A stretch of DNA of 64,000 bases. It comes from Owenia fusiformis. Taxonomy: Eukaryota; Annelida; Polychaeta; Sabellida; Oweniidae. A program made the position numbers and the translations under genes. A model generated the notes under the pieces. It worked only from the letters and a program-made list of their open reading frames with translations, did not search any database and had not been told where the DNA came from. Positions 47,742 to 58,757 of the stretch are shown piece after piece. Positions within the stretch are counted from its first letter, which is position 1. Each line of letters starts with the position of its first letter. The stretch is taken from assembly GCA_903813345.2 (NCBI GenBank), contig CAIIXF020000003.1, positions 27,297,248 through 27,361,247 on the forward strand, written 5' to 3'.

Positions 47742-48439
47742 TTAAATGTTATTTTAGAGATTTTAGGAAAAACACTGTCAGCTTTTTATTTCTCACATAT
47801 TCAAGGGACAAGTTTTAGTTTGGAAAATAGACCCCTGCGCTAGTAATTTCAATTATTGGTGACCGAAATTAAGCTGAAAGCAATGGATCACATGAGTTTT
47901 CCCTATGGGAAAATAACGGGTTAGCTGTGTGTCGAAACGTAATATATTGATGCAACAAAAGTTGAAAAAGCAGGGGATGGAAGGGGTTGAAAATCAGGAC
48001 AACATTTTAGTAAAAACCTGTGCTGAAAGTCAAAATTATTTTATCATCTCTTTGAGTACTTTTCCTGGAGAAAAAGGATTGGCCTAACATATGCACCTGT
48101 GTAAATCCTCAGAAAATAGACAAAATCCAACATATGACAGTCCGAAATCTGTTGCGATACTTTCCGTGCTCCTTTTATCTAAATCACAACTGAAATAGTA
48201 ATTTAGACATAAAGTAATCAATTTTATGTGATAAAGAATGCACTAGTATTTGAATGTCATTTGAATCAGTAATGTGGCTACTGTTTTATTCTACTGAATG
48301 TGGCAATATTTAAATGTTTTGTTACATATTTTGGCCCCCACATGACTTTTCATGAGCCTAACATGGCCCAATAGGTCCACTAAATCATGACATCACAATT
48401 CTGATGGTGTCGTTATTTATTAATAACCTGAAATTTTAT

Positions 48440-48835
48440 TTATAGTACAACTGAAATAGTGATTTCAATGTGAAATTTTATTTAAAGTACAACTGAAATA
48501 GTGATTTCAATGTGAAATTTTATTTAAAGTACAACTGAAATAGTGATTTCAATGTGAAATTTTATTTAAAGTACAACTGAAATAGTGACTTAAACTTGAA
48601 ATTTTATCTAAAGCACAACTGAAATAGTTATTTTATTTAAAGTACAACTGAAATAGTGATTTCAATGTGAAATGTTATTTAAAGTACAACTGAAATAGTG
48701 ATTTCAATGTGAAATTTTATTTAAAGTACAACTGAAATAGTGATTTCAATGTGAAATTTTATTTAAAGTGCAACTGAAATAGTGATTTCAATGTGAAATT
48801 TTATTTAAAGCACAACTGAAACAGTAATTTAGACA
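48440..48835. repeat. 42-bp tandem repeat upstream of gene C (about 10 copies)
   Basis: Unit 'gtacaactgaaatagtgatt' then 'tcaatgtgaaattttattta', with one shortened unit near 48,625-48,650. It lies about 0.6-1.0 kb upstream of the copy C start codon. Confidence 0.9.
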
Positions 48836-49410
48836 TGTAATCAATTTTATTTCATAAAGAATGTATTTGAACATGTCATCTAATCAGTAATGCTGAATGT
48901 GGCAATATTTAAATGTTTTGTGACATATTTTGGCCCCCACGTGCATGACTTTTCACTGGCCCAACATGGCCCATTTTCATCCACTTAATCATGATGTCAT
49001 GTGGTTGCTATAACATTGTGATTACCAAGAAATCAATAAACCAGAACTATAAATAAATATGATGTCAATGATCATCTGGGATCAAATCTGACTGATCCAT
49101 TAATTTTTATAACTGTTATAACTGTTTTATATACTGTTATAGAATATTAGCAGTAATTTATCATTTATATTAATGGAAATTGCAAGAACTTTGGGTTGGG
49201 CTTACAATGCCTAAAACCATATTTTTATAGACTGATGCAAGCTGAGAAAACCTATTTCAGTTGTGCTTCAGTGGTCAAAAGAAAATACCAAGCATTCTTT
49301 TAGCTCAGGCTCAAAGAATGCTAAGTTCGATTTAATTAGAAAATTGCATGACTTTTTGATTTCGTAGGACTGGCTTGAGAGGGACAATCAACAACTCAAA
49401 CCCAATCAAA

Positions 49411-50999
49411 ATGTTTCTCGCTGCAAAGAAGGGACATTTTGTCATACTTAACACAATACTTAACATACTCGTGACAACATACGAAGCAACTCACTTACGC
49501 TCTGCACCATCATCATCAAGAAGCCATATACGAAGTGGAGAAATGATCCCCCAAAAGAGAACTAGTATTTCTCAAGCAGAAAGCGCTTGCAAAGAACACA
49601 ATCCAAATTGGAAAAACAATGAAACACCAATGTTTTGTGATAGTCTTTCTTGCAAAAATAACTGTGGCAGTACGGAACAATGTTCTTGCGATCTAGATTG
49701 CTTTCAATATGGTGATTGCTGTTCTGATTTTACTGAATCATGTTCAAATATTTTGAAGAATGGAACGAAGATACTCAACATGGATAACAGAGACAAATAT
49801 GAATGTGTAGCGATAAACGGAACAATGTTTGTGTATCTGGTATCCAGTTGTGATTCGGCCCATCATGGATCACCTCTGGAGGTCTCGTGTAAAATTCCAG
49901 AACTACATGATGATGATGAAATTATGCCTCAGACCCCAGCTGTAGATCCAGAAACAGGTGTTGTCTACACGAATATTGACTGTGCAAGATGTAACAATGT
50001 TAAAGAGCCAAAACTGTGGGCAATAGAAACAGTATGTGAAAAGAAAATATTAACAGATCATAACATGAAAAATCCTGATATGAACTTTATTACAAAGATT
50101 CTTACGTCAAAGTTTTGTTTCTTCAGCTTCATAGTCCCAAATTATGCCAGGGTGCGAAAATGTTTGCCTACCAAGTATAAATGCCCAAGCTGTGCTAATG
50201 AAACATTGAGTCAGCTCTGCGCAACATCCGGGCTCCATCCTGTTCAAGCTCCAACAGATGAGCCAAATCCTGTCCCTGGATTGTGTACCATAACAAGTTT
50301 TGTTGGTTTTGTGCCAACCCCACAGATTTGAATGGACGAGCTTGCCGCATAAATCTGAGGTACAAAAGTTCAGCACAATTTAAATTGTTCTCATTTCAAA
50401 TATTAGTTGATGTTTCCGTAGATAACAAAAGAAGCCTTAAAGTTCATCCTTCTTGGGGAATTCAGAGTGTCGGGTTTGAACTTGAATGTGAAACTGAATC
50501 AAGTTGTATGGCAGTACTAGCTTGTCCTGATGGTTATATGAAAAATGGGGAAAGGTGTGTTATGACAGGGAAATTAGTGCACACCATTTTAAGTGCAACA
50601 TCATTGGATTCAAAGAAAGCGGACAAACAGACTGAGACTATTGAGAATATTCTACAAGATACATTCATTCCTACAGGTTACATAGATCATAGTCGTAGTA
50701 GTAATATCCCTGAATGGTATCAACCAACAACTGTCACAATAATAATGAGATTCAATGTATCATTCCCTGGTAATGCAACAAATCTTGAGGTAGATAGAAA
50801 TATGAGAACTAAATATGAGACATTTGTAATGCAAGCAGAGGGAGACTTGTCTGAGATGAATATGACCTATGAGATACTGCCCTCAGAAGTAAACAGTCCA
50901 GAACCAATTCTAGATGAGAGAAACAGTACAACCTCAGCCTCATGTGAATCCATCTGGCAACTGTTTATTGCAATCATAATTATGACATTTGTCTTGTAA
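49411..50999 (+). pseudogene. Somatomedin-B-domain protein, copy C, with one-base frameshift
   Basis: The coding text aligns throughout with copy B. Near 50,279 the 'ccctgggattg' of A, B and D reads 'ccctggattg' here, a missing G in a GGG run. The first frame (from ATG 49,411) ends at 50,331 after the somatomedin-B and CARCNNV regions, and the second frame carries the rest to 50,999. The upstream product would lack the CWFCANP half and the membrane tail. A three-base insertion adds a leucine codon at about 50,516 (MAVLACPDG). AATAAA is at 51,041. It is either a recent pseudogene, a truncated secreted form, or a sequencing error; everything else looks intact. Confidence 0.75.
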
Positions 51000-51257
51000 G
51001 ACATCTTGGATAGTAGTAATGGAGCATGATTTCTTGATTGAATAAATGACTGACAACCACACATACTAGTTTTCTGCATGATAAAAATCAAAATTCTGCA
51101 CGAAAAAGTCAAATTCTGCATGAAATCCCAAATTCTGTAATAAATTTTCCAAGCAAGCAAGCATCTGAAATTATCACAAAATTGTGGTTAACTGGAAAAA
51201 TCAACTTTTCCGTGAAATTATGTGCAAAAAATCAAATTCTGCAAAAATTCTATAATC

Positions 51258-51285
51258 CAAACTTTCTAGCAAGACCAATGTCAGC
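51258..51285 (-). pseudogene. 28-bp relic of the CDK10 DFG exon (start of unit D)
   Basis: Same junction as at 42,908, with one further change in the codons after DFG/GLA. It marks a B/C and a C/D boundary of identical structure. Confidence 0.85.
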
Positions 51286-53518
51286 TGTAAAAATGGTGTA
51301 ATGTTCTTTTAGATCTAACATGTTACATTGCAAAACACTTTTTCATAGAAAATATTCCAATTAATTTTGTAACAATGAAAAAATTACAAGACATGTCCCC
51401 ACCAATACAATGTGTGGTCCTACGTTGAGTTTTCATCCTGAATGACCAACACTAATCAGTTGAAGAGGCAAGATTTCAGAACAAGAAATCAAAAATTGCT
51501 GCCTTAACTAGAATGCCCAATTGAAGCTAATCAGTTGATATTTTCATCCAAAGAATCAGCACTGAAATTTTGAAATGGATCCATCAAATGGTTCACCTGC
51601 AAATACGTAGACAAAACAAGATTTTTACATGTTGAGAGTAAATAGTTCTTGGTAAGTTAATGGAAGTTGTAAGAAATTGTTACAGATGCCAACAAGAGAG
51701 ACTATAACATTATGTCACAACTTTTGTATAAAATAAAATAAAATAAAAATGGCAGGCTTTGTAATAGCTTAATGAATAAAAAAAACAGTAAATTGACCAA
51801 ACACATTTTTAACAAACAGTGGTGTGAATTACATACAATTAATTAAGTCCCATGTGCAATACAAAATAACCAACTTATCTTGTCAATGCCTCAACAAAAC
51901 GTGTTAATTTTCTATAATTACTTTCAGTGTACCTTCTTGACTCGAAAATATATTCTACATAAAATGAATGCATTATTAAGTTTAGATGAATCCCCCAGAA
52001 ATAAACAATTAAATGAACCTTGGGGATGGCTTATGGGCCGATGCAAAAGTTCAATGTAGGAGAGGTAACTATATTAAATAAATGTGGTTACCTCTCAGAT
52101 ACCCCCTTCCCTCAGATACCTCCTTCACCAATAACCTGTTAACGACCATCTAATATTCCCTTTTCAAAAAGATGCATATCAACCTCATTATATTCTTTTA
52201 TTTTAGATGTATTTTTATGAAATTTCTCCATGATATATGATTTAATAATCAATATCAGTAGAACTGAGGTAACTACTATAGTATATGGGGCAATAACACG
52301 ACCTATCAGACTGTCAGAAATATTTTGCATTAGTCCCTTGGTCAACATCAAAAGGATTCATAATTAAACCTAGAGTAGAATTACATAGAAAATGAAACAG
52401 TATAAGCATGATCTTCTTCTGCTATGCGTCATAATAACGTCCACTGGGAAATGTTGGATGTTTAATTCATTACTTGTTTGATCACTGTGATTGGAGTCTT
52501 TAATCAAAAAAGCAAAACACCACCTGTAGGTGTGTTGCCCACTTATTTAACAGATACAGAGTAACCAAAACATTTTACATGGCAGTTCACATTACTGCCT
52601 GAAAGAACAGTCACCACCTAGAGCCATAAAAAGAAGTTTTAGAAAACACTCAAACTTTAACCAAATGCAACCAGACTTCAAGCGAGAAATATGTGTTTAG
52701 TGATCCGTCATTGCCTGACTCTAGAATACAAATTGAAAAGGAGTTCACTGAACATATATGTATCCTGCACTGCTATACAATGAATTACACAACTACTTTC
52801 TCAACGTTCAAATATGGTGTTTTCAAATTCAAAAATGATTTGCCTTGGCATCTATCCACATGAAAACTTTTTGAAGGCTCTTCTTTTTGCAAAAACATAT
52901 ATACAAACTATGTTTCTTTAAGCTGTACAGTATATGTACTGTAGCTAAGTATTGATATAAAAGAGACCCCACTAATAATAACCAATATTCAACCTTTTTA
53001 ATGTTAAAAATGTAGAATGAAACATACAGAGAATTCTTTCAGAAAAATATGCCTTATTAGTTTGTATTTCAATTCTTTTTGTCTTATATTATCCCAGAAC
53101 TTACACTTTACTTTTGTATCACTCTGTAAAACAAATATTTAAGATATATAACAGATCAAATCTAGAATATTTCTCGAAGCTGCTTCACTTAACAGATGAA
53201 AAAATGCCTGAAAGGAGCATCAGACACAGACAAGTTCATATTTTCAACTCAAGATCGTTAGAAATAATATAAAAAGAAAATAACTGATGATTTTAACATC
53301 CGGTAAGTATATTTTAATTGTACCTAGAAAAAGGTATGGTATTGGTGTCAGCTTGTTTAATGTGTGATCGATTGCATTTTAGTCTATTTTAAAGGGCCTA
53401 GCTACCGAAAATGTTGACTAATTTGACTAAGATTGACAAATTAATGGTTTTTAAATCTAAGAAGCAGTGTTACTAGATTCATCAAAGGGTAATATCGAGG
53501 AGGGTTCATGAACAAATA

Positions 53519-54092
53519 GCCTTGCAAAAGTCGGTCTCTTTTACTTAACTTGGTAATAATCCAAGATCAGATACTGTAAAACGGGTATTGTTAGCAAGGG
53601 GTAATTGTTAGCGATTGTTACCGATCGCTACAGTTTTGCTAAAAATTCAATTCGCTAAAATAAACCGGGTTAAAATAAACTGGGCGCTAAAATTTGCAAA
53701 TCCACGGGAAACTACATGAATACTAGTATTTAAGGAGCTTTTCGTTCAGTGCTCAACTTCCGGTTTGTAATTTGAAAAAGGTAAATATTTTTAAATCGTA
53801 TGTTTCTTTCAATATCTGAAGGATAAATAGCCATGCATCAGTGAAATAGTATTAGTAGTAAATATAAAGATAAAAGGTGTTAATTGAACACGGTTCAACA
53901 ACCAATGATATTGCTTAAATTCTCCCGTACCATAAGTGAGCAAAGGATCACTTTCAAAATCAAAGTCTATAATCATCATTACGCTAAAAATTTCCCGCGC
54001 TAAAGCCCCATAAAATTGAAAAATCGCTAAAATTTCCCGGTGTCAAAATTACCCGTTTTACAGTAAGTAAAAAATACCGACTTGGGCAAGGC
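53519..54092. mobile_element. Family 1 miniature element (unit D) interrupted by another
   Basis: The ends GCCTTGCAAAAGTCGGT and ACCGACTTGGGCAAGGC are flanked by TA (53,517-53,518 and 54,093-54,094). The body is split by the insertion 53,574-54,063. Confidence 0.85.
53574..54063. mobile_element. TA-flanked miniature element nested in another (490 bp)
   Basis: Inverted ends CTGTAAAACGGGTA and TACCCGTTTTACAG are flanked by TA (53,572-53,573 and 54,064-54,065). The uninterrupted host sequence 'gatcagataagtaaaa' is seen at 4,579 and 25,953. Non-coding. Confidence 0.9.
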
Positions 54093-54359
54093 TAATAAAC
54101 AAACCTTGATGGAGCTCATTGGGTTAGTTGGTTTACATTTTATCAGATTTTTTCTTTTTGCTTAAGTAATGGGTCTAAAAATTACCTGCCTGTCTGGGTA
54201 TGGTTAGATTTAGTATTAATTGCTCAAATCCCTTATTAGAAGAATATTTCCTTCATAATAATAATTCAAGGTTGATAACTTTGATTTTGTGATTGGTTAT
54301 AGCAGTGACCTGATTTGAAAGGAATTTGAAAGGGAAAGAAAGTAAAATGGAAGCAATAT

Positions 54360-54507
54360 TGTCAGGAATCACGAAAGTATTTTCAGGAATCACAAAAATA
54401 ATTTTCAGGAATCATGAAAGTATTTTCAGGAATTATGAAAATATTTTCAGGAATAACAAAAATGATTTTCAGGAACCATGAAAGTATTTTCAGGAATCAT
54501 GACAATG
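54360..54507. repeat. ~22-bp tandem repeat, unit D (about 7 copies)
   Basis: Same core as in units A-C. Confidence 0.85.
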
Positions 54508-55534
54508 TTTCAAGGAAGCAGAGCATTTTGTGTCTTGCGATCTAGTTTCAATTTCTGAAAAAAGTTAAGTGCAGAAATTCTAACAAATTCATTATAAAAT
54601 TGAAAAAGTAGACATGCATTTTCAGTGTTTACATCATATAAATAAATTGAGGATTTTGACAAGTGGTAGCTTTGGTGGTTTGGAGACAGTTGTAACAGGG
54701 GTGGACTACTGTTAAAGGTCCCAAGTAAAGTTTGAAAATATGTTTTTAACAATCATTTACTGTTTTTCATGACTTTAAATGTTATTTTAGAGATTTTAGA
54801 AAAAAACTGTCAGCTTTTTATTTCTCACATATTCAACGGACAAGTCTCAGTTTGGAAAATAGTCTCCTGGGCAAGTAATTTCAATTATTGGTGACCGAAA
54901 TTAAGCTGAAAGCAATGGATCACATGAGTTTCCCCTATGGGAAAATAACAAGGAAAATATTGTTTTCCACTTTGTCTAAAATATGCATTATTCCTTTTAA
55001 AGGGTTAGCTGTGTGTCGAAACGTAATATATTGATGCAACAAAAGTTGAAAAAGCAGGGGATGGAAGGGGTTGAAATTCAGGACAACATTTAAGAAAAAA
55101 CCTGTAAGTGGATTGTTTGCACCTTCCAGTGCTGAAAGTCAAAATTATCATCTCTATGAGCACTTTTCCTGGAGAAAGAGCATTGGCCTAACATATGCAC
55201 CTGTGTAAATCCTCAGAAAATAGACAAAATCCAACATATGACAGTCCGAAATCTGTTGCAATACTTCCTGTGCTCCTTTTATCTAAATCACAACTGAAAT
55301 AGTAATTTAGACATAAAGTAATCAATTTTATGTGATAAAGAATGTACTAGTATTTGAATGTGTCATTTGAATCAGTAATGTGGCTACTGTTTCATTCTAC
55401 TAAATGTGGCAATATTTAAATGTTTTGTTACATATTTTGGCCCCCACATGACTATTCATGAGCCTAACATGGCCCAATAGGTCCACTAAATCATGACATC
55501 ATAATTCTGAGAGTTTCGATATTTATTTAACCTG

Positions 55535-55930
55535 AAATTTTATTTAAAGAACAACTGAAATAGTGATTTCAATGTGAAATTTTATTTAAAGAACAACTGA
55601 AATAGTGATTTCAATGTGAAATTTTATTTAAAGTACAACTGAAATAGTGATTTCAATGTGAAACTTTATTTAAAGTACAACTGAAATAGTGATTTAAACT
55701 TGAAATTTTATCTAAAGCACAACTGAAATAGTAATTTTATATAAAGTACAACTGAAATAGTGATTTCAATGTGAAATGTTATTTAAAGTACAACTGAAAT
55801 ATTGATTTTAATGTGAAATTTTATTTAAAGTACAACTGAAATAGTGATTTCAATGTGAAATTCTATTTAAAGTACAACTGAAATAATGATTTCAATGTGA
55901 AATTTTATTTAAAGCACAACTGAAATAGTA
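55535..55930. repeat. 42-bp tandem repeat upstream of gene D (about 10 copies)
   Basis: Same unit and internal shortened copy as upstream of gene C (48,440-48,835). Only two copies are seen upstream of A and none upstream of B. Confidence 0.9.
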
Positions 55931-56483
55931 ATTTAGACATGTAATCAATTTTATTTCATAAAGAATGTATTTAAACATGTCATCTAATCAGTTATGCTGA
56001 ATGTGGCAATATTTAAATGTTTTGTGACATATTTTGGCCACCACATGCATGACTTTTCACTGGCCCATTTTCGTCCACTTAATCATGATGTCATGTGATT
56101 ACCAAGAAATCAATAAACCAGAACTATAAATAAATATAATGTCAATGATCATCTGGGATCCAATGTGACTGATCAATTAATTTCATAACTGTTATAACTG
56201 TTTTTATATACTGTTATAAGAATATTAGCAGTAATTTACCATTTATATTAATGGAAATTGCGAGAACTTCGGGCTTACAATGCCTAAAACCATATTTTTA
56301 TAGACTGATGCAAGCTGAGAAAACCTATTTCAGTTGTGCTTCAATGGTCAAAAGAAAATACCCAGCATTCTTTTAGCTCAGGCTCAAAGAATGCTAAGTT
56401 CGATTTAATTAGAAAATTGCATGATTTTTTGATTTCGTAGGACTGGCTTGAGGGGGACAATCAACAACTCAAACCCAATCAAA

Positions 56484-58067
56484 ATGTTTCTCGCTGCTAA
56501 GAAGGGACATTTTGTCATACTTAACACAATACTTAACATACTCGTAACAACATACGAAGCAACTTACTTGCGCTCTGCACCATCATCATCAAGAAGCAAT
56601 TTACGAAGTGGAGAAATGATCCCCAAAAAGAGTACCAGCAATTCCCTAGCAGAAAGAGCTTGCAAAGAAGGGCATCCCAATTGGAAAAACAATGAAACAC
56701 CAATGTTCTGTGATAGTCTTTCTTGCAAAAATAACTGTGGCAGTACGGGACAATGTTCTTGCGATCTAGATTGCTTTCAATATGGTGATTGCTGTTCAGA
56801 TTTCACTGAATCATGTTCAAATATTTTTAAGAATGGACCGAAGATACTAAACATAGATAACAGAGACAAATATGAATGTGTAGCGATAAACGGAACAATG
56901 TTTGTGTATCTGGTATCTAGTTGTGATTCGGCCCATCATGGATCATCTCTGGAGGTCTCGTGTAAAATTCCAGAACATGATGATGATGAAATTATGCCTC
57001 AAATCCCAGCTGTAGATCCAGAAACAGGTGTTGTCTACAAGAACATTGACTGTGCAAGATGTAACAATGTGAAAGAGCCAAAACTGTGGACGATAGAAAC
57101 AGTATGTGAAAAGAAAATATTAACAGATCATGACATGAAAAATCCTGACATGAATTTCATTACAAAGATTCTTACGTCAAAGTTTTGTTTCTTCAGCTTC
57201 ATAGTCCCAAATTATGCCAGGGTGCGAAAATGTTTGCCTACCGAGTATAAATGCCCTAGCTGCGCTAATGAAACATTGAGTCAGCTCTGCGCAACTTCCG
57301 GGCTCCATCCTGTTCAAGCTCCAACAGATGAGCCAAATCCTGTCCCTGGGATTGTGTACCATAACAAGTTTTGTTGGTTTTGTGACAACCCCACAGATTT
57401 GAATGGACGAGCTTGCCGCATAAATCTGGGGTACAGAACTCCAGCACAATTTAAATTGTTCTCATTTCAAATATTAGTTGATGTTTCCGTAGATAACAAA
57501 AGAAGCCTTAAAGTTCATCCTTCTTGGGGAATTCAGAGTGTTGGGTTTGAACTTGAATGCAAAACTGAATCAAGATGTATGGCAGTAGTTTGTCCTGATG
57601 GTTATATGAAAAATGGGGAAAGGTGTATAATGACAGGGAAATTAGTGCACATCATTTTAAGTGCAACATCATTGGATCAAAAGGATGCAGACAAACAGAC
57701 TGAAACTATGGAGAATCTTCTACAAGATACATTCATTCCTACAGGTTACATAGATAATAGTCATACTAGTGATCCTCCTGAAGATTATCAATCATCAACT
57801 GTCACAATAATAATGAGATTCAATGTATCATTCCCTGGTAATGCAACAAATCTTGAGATCCATAGAAATATGAGAACTAAATATGAGACGTTTGTAATGC
57901 AAGCAGAGGGAGACTTGTCTGAGATGAATATGACTTATGAGATACTGCCCTCAGAAGTAAACAATGCAGAAACAATTCTAGATGAGATAAACAGTACAAC
58001 CTCAGCCTCATGTGAATCCATCTGGCAACTGTTTATTGCAATCATAATTATGACATTTGTCTTGTAA
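56484..58067 (+). CDS. Somatomedin-B-domain secreted/GPI-anchored-type protein, copy D
   Basis: Single open frame of 527 residues from ATG 56,484, preceded by the same TTTCGTAG|GACTGG context as the other copies (56,433-56,446). The signal peptide, somatomedin-B cysteines, CARCNNV, CWFCDNP (CANP in the others), N-glycosylation motifs and hydrophobic C-terminal tail are all kept. In its variable segment (SDPPEDYQSSTV, MENLLQDTF) and its AATAGA downstream motif it groups with copy A. It is intact, antisense to CDK10, and of unknown function. The family resembles receptor ectodomains without a seven-helix part. Confidence 0.85.
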   Translation: MFLAAKKGHFVILNTILNILVTTYEATYLRSAPSSSRSNLRSGEMIPKKSTSNSLAERACKEGHPNWKNNETPMFCDSLSCKNNCGSTGQCSCDLDCFQYGDCCSDFTESCSNIFKNGPKILNIDNRDKYECVAINGTMFVYLVSSCDSAHHGSSLEVSCKIPEHDDDEIMPQIPAVDPETGVVYKNIDCARCNNVKEPKLWTIETVCEKKILTDHDMKNPDMNFITKILTSKFCFFSFIVPNYARVRKCLPTEYKCPSCANETLSQLCATSGLHPVQAPTDEPNPVPGIVYHNKFCWFCDNPTDLNGRACRINLGYRTPAQFKLFSFQILVDVSVDNKRSLKVHPSWGIQSVGFELECKTESRCMAVVCPDGYMKNGERCIMTGKLVHIILSATSLDQKDADKQTETMENLLQDTFIPTGYIDNSHTSDPPEDYQSSTVTIIMRFNVSFPGNATNLEIHRNMRTKYETFVMQAEGDLSEMNMTYEILPSEVNNAETILDEINSTTSASCESIWQLFIAIIIMTFVL

Positions 58068-58757
58068 GACATCTTGGATAGTGGTAATGAAGCATGATTT
58101 TTTCATTGAATAGATGACTTACAACGACACATACTAGTTTTCTACATGATAAAAATCCAAATTCTGCATGAAAAAGTCAAATTCTGTGTGAAATCCCAAA
58201 TTCCGTAATAAATTTTGCAAACAAGCAATCATCTGAAATTATCACAAAATTACAGAGAATTCAAATTACGTAACATGTTAGACGTTATCTTTAAGTGCAA
58301 AAGGCTCAAAAAAGATTTGAGGATTTTAACCATATTTCACATGGAATCCTCACACCAGTTTCTGATGACAAATGACTGTCTTAGGTGTCAAAGTGAGAGA
58401 CAAATATGAGATGAGGTGGTTAACTTGAAAAATCAAGTTTTCCGTGAAATTATGTGCAAAAAAATCAAATTCTGCAAAAATTCTGAAATTTAATATTCTG
58501 CGTTTTTTCTGCGGCAACACGGAATCAAAGAATTCTAAAATGTGTGTACCACATGTATGTAAATGGATAATGTCCTTCTCTGTGTCAAAACCATGACATA
58601 TATGTCATGAAAAGTTAAAATAAAATATTCTGAAATTCAGTGAATTGAAAATTGAGTTAAATAATCTGGTTGAATGATTATGAGAGGCATAGTAATCCCT
58701 CACCCTTGCTAACTTACATCTGTTATAGCATGTGTTGCAATAATACATTGTCCCCAT
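58068..58757. other. Downstream region of gene D, shared with unit A
   Basis: Near-identical to 33,753-34,440 over most of its length, including 'gaatgattatgagaggcata' and 'gctaacttacatctgttata'. No gene. Confidence 0.6.

Noticed and set aside
52139-52351. Frame with a membrane-like segment
   Set aside because: The corresponding sequences in units A and C are interrupted in the same frame; likely chance in AT-rich unit sequence.
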